From: Chitinophagaceae bacterium
Lineage (GTDB): Bacteria; Bacteroidota; Bacteroidia; Chitinophagales; Chitinophagaceae
Assembly: GCA_003455235.1 (NCBI GenBank)
Contig: DMRT01000013.1
Location: 1-10,901, forward strand
Direction of reading: 5' to 3'
Length of the DNA stretch: 10,901 nt
Shown here: piece by piece, positions 5,880 through 10,901 of the stretch
How the letters are laid out: every line of letters starts with the position of its first letter
How positions within the stretch are numbered: position 1 is the first letter of the stretch
Program-made: the position numbers and the translations under genes
The notes under the pieces: generated by a model
The model's input: the letters and a program-made list of their open reading frames with translations, nothing else
Database searches by the model: none
What the model was told of the DNA's origin: nothing

Positions 5880-8800
5880 ATGAGAAAATATTTATTGCTT
5901 GCAGCCGCTTGCCTGGCCGTCTTCACTTCCTTTTCACAAAAAAAACAAAACGCACCCGCTGTTAACGATGACAGTATTTTATTCAGTAAGGTGAAATACC
6001 GCTCCATCGGTCCTTACCGCGGCGGACGCAGCGGCGCTGTAACGGGCGATCCGTTGCAGAAGAACACGTTTTATTTTGGTGCCACCGGTGGTGGTGTATG
6101 GAAAACCATCGACGGCGGCAGCAACTGGAAAAACATCAGCGATAAATATTTTGGTGGCAGCATCGGCTGCGTGGCCATAGCACCCAGCGACGCCACCATA
6201 TTATATGCAGGCGAAGGCGAGAATACCCTCCGGGGAAACGTGAGCGAAGGATTCGGTCTTTGGCGCAGCGATGATGGCGGACGCAGCTGGCGCAACATCG
6301 GGCTTAAAGACAGCCGCCACATCATCCGCATCGTCATCCACCCCAAAAATCCCGACATCGTTTGGGTGGCTGCCATCGGCCATTTGTTTGGCCCCAATGA
6401 AGAACGCGGCGTGTTTAAAACAACCGACGGTGGTAAAACATGGAAGAAAGTATTGTACGTAAACAACCAAACCGGCTGCAGCGACCTGGTGATGGAACCC
6501 GGCAATCCTGCTGTACTGTATGCCGGCACCTGGCGCATCCTTCGTACGCCATATAGTCTCGAAAGCGGCGGCGATGGAAGCGGTATCTGGAAAAGCACCG
6601 ACGGCGGCGAAACATGGAAAAACATCACAACGGCCAAAGGATTTCCAAAAGGTACCTGGGGTATCGTGGGGGTAGCCGTTTGTGCGTCAAACAGCGATAA
6701 AGTATACGCCCTCATCGAAAACAAAGACGGCGGCATGTACGTAAGCAACGATGCCGGCGAAAGCTGGACCCTGCAGAGCAGTGATAACAACATCCGGCAG
6801 CGTGCATGGTATTACACCAAGGTTTTTGTCGATCCTAAAAACGATAACCTCGTATGGGTGCTCAACGTGAATTTTTTAAAAAGCACCGACGGCGGAAAAA
6901 CATTCCGCAACGTCAATACACCCCATGGCGATCACCACGACCTGTGGATTGACCCCGCCGACGGCAACCGCATGGTAATTGCTGATGACGGCGGCGCCCA
7001 GGTAAGTTACGATGGCGGAAACAACTGGAGTTCGTACGAAAATCAGCCCACGGCACAATTTTACCGGGTGAGCACCGACAATCATTTTCCTTACCGGATA
7101 CTGGGCGCCCAACAGGATAACTCAACCGTGCGCATATTATCAAGAAGCGACGGTGGACAGATTACCACCGATCACTGGCAGCCCACCGCCGGTGCTGAGA
7201 GCGGTTACGTGGTGGCCGATCCATTGAATCCCGATATTGTATACGGGGGTAACTACAGTGGATATTTATCACGGCTTGATCATAAAACAGGAGAGAACCG
7301 GGCGGTGAGTGTGTGGCCCGATGATCCGCTGGGCGCCGGTGCCGATGTGTCCAAATACCGGTTTCAATGGAACTTCCCCATTTTCTTTTCGCCACACGAT
7401 CCGAAGAAACTGTATGCCTGCGGCAATATGCTGTTTGCCACCGAAAACGAAGGAGCTTCCTGGACTGCACTGGGCGGAGACCTGACCACCAATGATAAGG
7501 AACGGCAACGATCCAGCGGCGGGCCCATCACCAAAGACAATACCGGGGTGGAAGTGTATTGCACCATCTTCACCGCAGCAGAATCGGTACTGGAAAAAGA
7601 TTTATTGTGGACCGGCAGCGACGACGGGCTGATACACGTGAGCAAAGACGGCGGGAAGAACTGGGATAACGTAACTCCAAAAGAGGCCGGGCGGTGGATG
7701 ATGTGGAACTGCGTGGAGACGGATCCGTTCAAAAAAGGCAAGGCTTATTTTGTAGGAACAAAATACAAGAGCGATGACTTTACTCCCTATATCTTTAAAA
7801 CGGAAGATTATGGAAAAAGCTGGACAAAGATCACCAATGGCATCCCCTCCACACACTTCACCCGAGCCCTGCGTGCCGATAAAAAACGACCAGGCTTGTT
7901 GTATTGCGGAACCGAATACGGCATGTACATCAGTTACGACGACGGTACAACCTGGAAACCATTCCAGCTGAACCTCCCGCTGGTGCCCATCACCGATCTT
8001 ACCATTAAGGAAAATGATCTCATCGTTGCCACACAGGGCCGGGCCTTCTGGGTATTGGACGACCTGAGCGTGGTGCAGCAGAAGGACAATGACATCCTGA
8101 ATAAAAACCTGCATGTGTTTGCCGTGAATGATGCGTACCGGTACGACGGATTCCAGAACCAGAATGCACGCAATGCAGGCATGAACCCGCCGAACGGATC
8201 GGTAATCAACTATTACCTGAAAAATGTTACCGATTCATCCACGGTAAGCATCGAAATCATGGATAAGAACAGGAAGCAGATCAAGGTTTTTTCCACCGGC
8301 TCAAAAGAAGATAAGATTGACGTGAGCCGGGGTATGAACCGCTTTGTATGGAACATGCTGTACCCGCCTGCCGAAAGGGTGGAGGGGCTTATTCTCTGGC
8401 ACGGTAATGTACCCGGGCCCAAAGCGGCGCCGGGCCTGTACTTCTATAAAATAAAAGCCGATAAGGATTCGGCTGAAGGAAGTTTTACCATCAGGGCCAA
8501 TCCCGTGTACAACCTGTCGCAACAGGATTACGATGACCAGTTCAGTTTTCTCATCACCATACGGGATAAATTCAACGAGATACAGAAAGCCGGTAAAAAC
8601 ATCCGCGACCTGCGTAAACAGATCAATGATTTTACGGATAAGCAGGGAAAGAACTGCCCGAAAGAAATTAAACAGCTGGCCGATACCATCAACAAACAGA
8701 TGACAGCGGTGGAAGAAGCGCTTCACCAGACAAAGGCCAAGAGCGGCCAGGATGTATTGAACTTTCCCATCCGCCTCGATGATAAAATATCCGGCCTGTA

Positions 8801-8984
8801 TGATTTTGCTGCCAGCGGCAATGCAGCGCCGGCCAAACAGGTAAAAGATGCGTACGCCGAATTATCGGCACAGGCAGATGCCCAGCTGAATAAATTAAAA
8901 AAGATCATGAACGAAGACCTGGTGAAGCTGAACGATATGATACGGGAGAAAGCATTGCCCGTAATCGGGGTGAAGAAAGATTAA
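5880..8984 (+). CDS. Secreted BNR/Asp-box (sortilin-like) beta-propeller protein
   Basis: The 1034-residue protein has a signal peptide (residues 1-20, ending F-T-S-F-S-Q). It then carries about eleven Asp-box motifs (S-x-D-x-G-x-T-W) near residues 76, 130, 180, 239, 288, 334, 375, 522 (degenerate), 587, 641 and 685, which fold as beta-propeller blades. The opening Y-R-S-I-G-P-Y-R-G-G-R-S-G-A-V-T-G and H-G-D-H-H-D-L-W-I-D-P are characteristic of a Bacteroidota family annotated as glycosyl hydrolase, VPS10/sortilin-like or WD40/YVTN/BNR protein. Residues about 770-870 look like a beta-sandwich (M-N-R-F-V-W-N-M-L-Y-P), and about 885-1034 is a charged, helical, coiled-coil-prone tail. No type IX C-terminal sorting domain or lipobox is evident, so a periplasmic location is likely. 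Enzymatic activity is not proven for the family, and I do not assign a substrate. The gene follows a terminator and appears monocistronic. Confidence 0.88.
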   Translation: MRKYLLLAAACLAVFTSFSQKKQNAPAVNDDSILFSKVKYRSIGPYRGGRSGAVTGDPLQKNTFYFGATGGGVWKTIDGGSNWKNISDKYFGGSIGCVAIAPSDATILYAGEGENTLRGNVSEGFGLWRSDDGGRSWRNIGLKDSRHIIRIVIHPKNPDIVWVAAIGHLFGPNEERGVFKTTDGGKTWKKVLYVNNQTGCSDLVMEPGNPAVLYAGTWRILRTPYSLESGGDGSGIWKSTDGGETWKNITTAKGFPKGTWGIVGVAVCASNSDKVYALIENKDGGMYVSNDAGESWTLQSSDNNIRQRAWYYTKVFVDPKNDNLVWVLNVNFLKSTDGGKTFRNVNTPHGDHHDLWIDPADGNRMVIADDGGAQVSYDGGNNWSSYENQPTAQFYRVSTDNHFPYRILGAQQDNSTVRILSRSDGGQITTDHWQPTAGAESGYVVADPLNPDIVYGGNYSGYLSRLDHKTGENRAVSVWPDDPLGAGADVSKYRFQWNFPIFFSPHDPKKLYACGNMLFATENEGASWTALGGDLTTNDKERQRSSGGPITKDNTGVEVYCTIFTAAESVLEKDLLWTGSDDGLIHVSKDGGKNWDNVTPKEAGRWMMWNCVETDPFKKGKAYFVGTKYKSDDFTPYIFKTEDYGKSWTKITNGIPSTHFTRALRADKKRPGLLYCGTEYGMYISYDDGTTWKPFQLNLPLVPITDLTIKENDLIVATQGRAFWVLDDLSVVQQKDNDILNKNLHVFAVNDAYRYDGFQNQNARNAGMNPPNGSVINYYLKNVTDSSTVSIEIMDKNRKQIKVFSTGSKEDKIDVSRGMNRFVWNMLYPPAERVEGLILWHGNVPGPKAAPGLYFYKIKADKDSAEGSFTIRANPVYNLSQQDYDDQFSFLITIRDKFNEIQKAGKNIRDLRKQINDFTDKQGKNCPKEIKQLADTINKQMTAVEEALHQTKAKSGQDVLNFPIRLDDKISGLYDFAASGNAAPAKQVKDAYAELSAQADAQLNKLKKIMNEDLVKLNDMIREKALPVIGVKKD

Positions 8985-9000
8985 TACTTGATACCGGGTA

Positions 9001-9066
9001 CCGGATGCAGGAAAGAGTTCGATATTGCAGGACTCATTCAATAATAGAGATCTTTCCTGTATCCGG
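9001..9066. repeat. 16-bp inverted repeat upstream of the methyltransferase gene
   Basis: CCGGATGCAGGAAAGA (9001-9016) pairs along its full length with TCTTTCCTGTATCCGG (9051-9066); one of the 16 pairs is a G-U wobble in RNA. The 34-nt loop (9017-9050) contains GTTCGATATT, the reverse complement of the first 10 bases of the 107-bp repeat at 10535. The hairpin begins 17 nt after the stop at 8984 and ends 8 nt before the -7 box at 9075. It may end transcription of the propeller gene or bind a regulator of the next gene. Confidence 0.65.
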
Positions 9067-9074
9067 CATCCATT

Positions 9075-9082
9075 TATCTTTG
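9075..9082 (+). promoter_or_regulatory. -7 box of the methyltransferase gene, 4 nt before its ATG
   Basis: TATCTTTG matches TAnnTTTG perfectly and is followed by CGCC and the ATG at 9087. Transcription normally starts several nt after the box, so the mRNA would begin at or next to the start codon and have no ribosome binding site. Confidence 0.6.
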
Positions 9083-9086
9083 CGCC

Positions 9087-9731
9087 ATGAATTCATCTTC
9101 CTTTATCAGCAAGTTCAGCTTTTTAAAGCGGGCCTTTGGCAACAAGCCATTCCGTTTGCTCGATATCGGCGCCGGTAATCATTCTGCCACCAAGGCAAAA
9201 TCCGTTTTCCCCAACTGCGAATACCATGGGGTTGACCTGGAAAGGGATTACAACAACAGTGAAGCCGATTTTAAACTCATGAAGGCCTTTTATGAAATGG
9301 ACCTCACCCGGCTGGATTTTGCCGCCATCCCCGATAATTATTTTGATGCAGTGCTGATGGTGCATGTGATTGAACACCTGTACAACGGCGATGATGTGAT
9401 CAAAGGGTTATTGCCCAAACTGAAAAGCGGCGGTTACATGTACATTGAATACCCCGGTGAAAAAAGTACCCGCCTCCCTTCCATGCAGGGGTCGCTGAAC
9501 TTTAAAGACGATCCCACGCATGTGCGGGTGTATTCAGTTAAGGAACTGTCGGCCCTGCTGGCTGAAAAAAACTGCACGGTGTTAAAAGGAGGCACCCGGC
9601 GCAATGCCTGGTTCATCCTGGCCATGCCATTCAGGATCATTAAAACCTGGCTGACCGGGAAAAAACTGCAGGGAAATATTTTCTGGGACCTGTTGGGGTT
9701 TGCGGAGTATGTGTGGGCGAAAAAGTTATAA
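9087..9731 (+). CDS. Class I SAM-dependent methyltransferase
   Basis: This 214-residue cytoplasmic protein has SAM-binding motif I L-L-D-I-G-A-G-N-H-S at residues 24-33. The acidic end of the second strand is Y-H-G-V-D-L-E-R with D50, which would contact the SAM ribose. The family-typical F-D-A-V-L-M-V-H-V-I-E-H-L is at 86-98, followed by L-K-S-G-G-Y-M-Y-I-E-Y-P. These place it in the Methyltransf_11/23 type. The substrate is unknown: H-V-I-E-H-L is shared by many small-molecule, quinone, sugar and lipid methyltransferases. A C-terminal stretch of aromatic and hydrophobic residues (about 175-210) could associate with a membrane or partner. The only in-frame ATG ahead of motif I is at 9087, so the start is firm, yet it sits 4 nt after a -7 box. 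The gene converges on trmD; its stop codon shares its last base with a heptamer array. Confidence 0.87.
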   Translation: MNSSSFISKFSFLKRAFGNKPFRLLDIGAGNHSATKAKSVFPNCEYHGVDLERDYNNSEADFKLMKAFYEMDLTRLDFAAIPDNYFDAVLMVHVIEHLYNGDDVIKGLLPKLKSGGYMYIEYPGEKSTRLPSMQGSLNFKDDPTHVRVYSVKELSALLAEKNCTVLKGGTRRNAWFILAMPFRIIKTWLTGKKLQGNIFWDLLGFAEYVWAKKL

Positions 9732-9758
9732 GTTTAAGGTTTGAGGTTTGAAGTTTGA
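9731..9758. repeat. Heptamer array RGTTTGA (x4), left arm
   Basis: In register: AGTTTAA, GGTTTGA, GGTTTGA and AGTTTGA, then GGGTGG. It begins at the last base of the methyltransferase stop codon (9729-9731). It is the same element as at 4859-4886, in the same plus-strand orientation. Confidence 0.8.
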
Positions 9759-9813
9759 GGGTGGAGAGTATTCACAACAAAACAATCTTCTGCAAACAGG
9801 CAGGGTGTGTTAT

Positions 9814-9845
9814 AACTTCAAACCAAAAACTTCAAACCTGAAACT
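9814..9845. repeat. Heptamer array, inverted right arm
   Basis: AACT, TCAAACC, AAAAACT, TCAAACC and TGAAACT, the reverse complement of the left-arm heptamers. It overlaps the trmD stop codon (9844-9846). About 24 of 30 positions pair with the left arm in register, giving a long imperfect stem with a loop of about 55 nt between two convergent genes. It could act as a bidirectional terminator. Confidence 0.7.
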
Positions 9846-10518
9846 ACTCCATCAAATCGGGTCTCCGCTCTTCTGTTCGCTTCACTGCCTGTTCGTGCCG
9901 CCATTCATCAATGAGTTTATGATTGCCGCTGAGTAACACTTCGGGCACTTTCCAGCCCCGGAACTCTTCGGGCCTTGAATACACCGGGGGCGCCAGTAAA
10001 TTATCCTGGAATGAATCAGTGAGGGCAGAAGTTTCGTCGTTGAGCACACCGGGAATCAGCCGGCCAATGGCATCCACCAGCACAGCAGCGCCGATCTCGC
10101 CGCCGCTGAGCACATAATCGCCGATGGAGATTTCTTTGGTAATGAAATGATCCCTCACCCGCTGGTCAATTCCTTTGTAATGCCCGCATATCAGCAGTAA
10201 ATTATTTTTCAGCGAAAGCTGGTTGGCCATTTTCTGGTTGAAGGTTTCTCCATCAGGTGTCAGGAAAATGATCTCATCGTATTTCGTTTCTTTCTGCAGG
10301 GCTTCAATGGCGTTCACCAACGGTTCAATCATCATCACCATGCCGGCACCGCCGCCAAAAGCATAGTCGTCTACCTGTGCCCGGGCATAGGTGGTATAGT
10401 CCCTCAGGTTGATCACGTTCACTTCCAGCAGACCCTTTTCTCTTGCCCGTTTTAAAATGGAATGGGCAAAGGGACTATCGAGCAGGTTGGGAACAACGGA
10501 AAGGATGTCGATCTTCAT
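9844..10518 (-). CDS. trmD: tRNA (guanine37-N1)-methyltransferase
   Basis: TrmD methylates N1 of G37 next to the anticodon, using SAM, and prevents +1 frameshifting. The 224-residue length is typical. It has the SPOUT trefoil-knot motifs: [13 protein letters not shown] (residues 50-62), [14 protein letters not shown] (108-121) and [13 protein letters not shown] (130-142). R153 (I-G-R-L-I-P-G-V-L) and D168 (T-D-S-F) correspond to the catalytic Arg/Asp pair R154/D169 of the E. coli enzyme. The C-terminal helical domain carries [13 protein letters not shown]. The gene is not in the rpsP-rimM-trmD-rplS order seen in many bacteria; it stands alone here, with a tandem repeat array upstream. Start: ATG at 10518, 4 nt after a -7-like box. 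Confidence 0.97.
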   Translation of the reverse strand: MKIDILSVVPNLLDSPFAHSILKRAREKGLLEVNVINLRDYTTYARAQVDDYAFGGGAGMVMMIEPLVNAIEALQKETKYDEIIFLTPDGETFNQKMANQLSLKNNLLLICGHYKGIDQRVRDHFITKEISIGDYVLSGGEIGAAVLVDAIGRLIPGVLNDETSALTDSFQDNLLAPPVYSRPEEFRGWKVPEVLLSGNHKLIDEWRHEQAVKRTEERRPDLME

Positions 10519-10522
10519 GACG

Positions 10523-10553
10523 CAAAGTAAATCTAATATCGAACAAGGAACAA
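10523..10553 (-). promoter_or_regulatory. Candidate trmD promoter with its -33 inside the first 107-bp repeat
   Basis: On the minus strand TTG (10551-10553) is followed after 20 nt by TTACTTTG (10523-10530), one mismatch from TAnnTTTG, then CGTC and the ATG at 10518. The 4-nt gap to the ATG is the same as for the methyltransferase gene, implying a leaderless or near-leaderless mRNA. The -33 TTG lies in the CAAGGAA part of the first repeat copy. Confidence 0.5.
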
Positions 10554-10901
10554 GGAATTAAGAATGATGAAGTAAATGCCACGGAGGCACTAAGGCACGG
10601 GCATTTTCAAATTGGTTCAGTTTCACATTTCCACATAAATCAATATCGAACAAGGAACAAGGAATTAAGAATGATGAAGTAAATGCCACGGAGGCACTAA
10701 GGCACGGGCATTTTCAAATTGGTTCAGTTTCACATTTCCACATAAATCAATATCTAACAAGGGACAAGGAATTAAGAATGATGAAGTAAATGCCACGGAG
10801 GCACTAAGGCACGGACATTCCCAGATTGGCTCATTTTCACATTTCCACATCAATCAATATCGAACAAGGAACAAGGAATTAAGAATGATGAAGTAAATGC
10901 C
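10535..10901. repeat. Tandem array, exact 107-bp period, 3.4 copies, continuing past the edge
   Basis: Copies start at 10535, 10642, 10749 and 10856, each opening AATATC[G/T]AAC. Copies 1 and 2 (10535-10641, 10642-10748) are identical. Copy 3 (10749-10855) differs at about 9 of 107 bases, mostly in its second half. The fourth, 46 bases to the window edge, matches copy 1. Each unit has a CAAGGAA-type direct repeat near its start, two GGCAC repeats, and an inverted pair AAATGCC/GGCATTT (10574-10580 and 10600-10606 in copy 1), followed by another T. The pair is damaged in copy 3. There are no unique spacers, so it is not CRISPR, and no coding region is evident: 107 is not a multiple of 3. This is the whole content of the 383-bp stretch after trmD. 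Confidence 0.93.

Noticed and set aside
7602..8114. 170-codon minus-strand open frame, with several others, antisense to the propeller gene
   Set aside because: Repetitive Asp-box coding sequence leaves antisense frames open; no promoter or family signature was seen.
10665..10853. 62-codon minus-strand open frame in the tandem array
   Set aside because: It crosses repeat copies whose 107-bp length shifts the frame each time. The peptide is an accident of the repeat.
10535..10901. CRISPR array
   Set aside because: The period is 107 bp and the whole unit is repeated. There are no short repeats alternating with unique spacers, and no cas gene.

Overview
The window looks like chromosomal DNA of a Bacteroidota bacterium, probably from the Chitinophagaceae or a near relative. 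Supporting signs are a PorP/SprF-family type IX secretion protein, a reprolysin-like metallopeptidase N-terminus of the Bacteroidota kind, signal peptides ending in A-Q or F-S-Q, and several upstream boxes matching the Bacteroidota -7 element TAnnTTTG in place of a TATAAT box. The family-level placement is inference.

Layout. Positions 1-764 (minus) hold the N-terminal 254 codons of a secreted metallopeptidase that runs off the left edge. Positions 982-1992 (minus) are a porP/sprF-like gene just upstream of it on the same strand. Positions 2154-2804 (minus) are upp, uracil phosphoribosyltransferase. Positions 2929-3351 (plus) encode a small lipoprotein that converges on ade, adenine deaminase (3354-5000, minus), leaving a 2-nt gap. 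Divergent from ade lies a secreted LolA-like protein (5104-5793, plus), closed by a strong intrinsic terminator. Next come a 1034-residue secreted BNR/sortilin-like beta-propeller protein (5880-8984, plus) and a small SAM-dependent methyltransferase (9087-9731, plus). trmD (9844-10518, minus) converges on the methyltransferase. The right end (10535-10901) is a non-coding tandem array with an exact 107-bp period.

How the genes relate. upp and ade are both nucleobase-salvage enzymes but are separated by another gene, so they are not an obvious operon. The porP-like gene and the metallopeptidase fit a type IX secretion accessory protein with its substrate. The remaining genes appear to be single transcription units.

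The most interesting content is repetitive. A heptamer array (RGTTTGA, four near-copies) occurs twice in opposite orientations between the methyltransferase and trmD, touching both stop codons. The same heptamer array also lies in frame inside ade, where it encodes a T-S-N-x-K-P-Q-T-S-N stretch just before the metal-binding H-V-H motif. A 107-bp minisatellite abuts trmD and may supply part of its promoter. Two genes (the methyltransferase and trmD) have a -7-like box ending 4 nt before the ATG, suggesting leaderless mRNAs. No phage, CRISPR, insertion sequence or defence system was found, and I see no complete unknown multi-gene system here.
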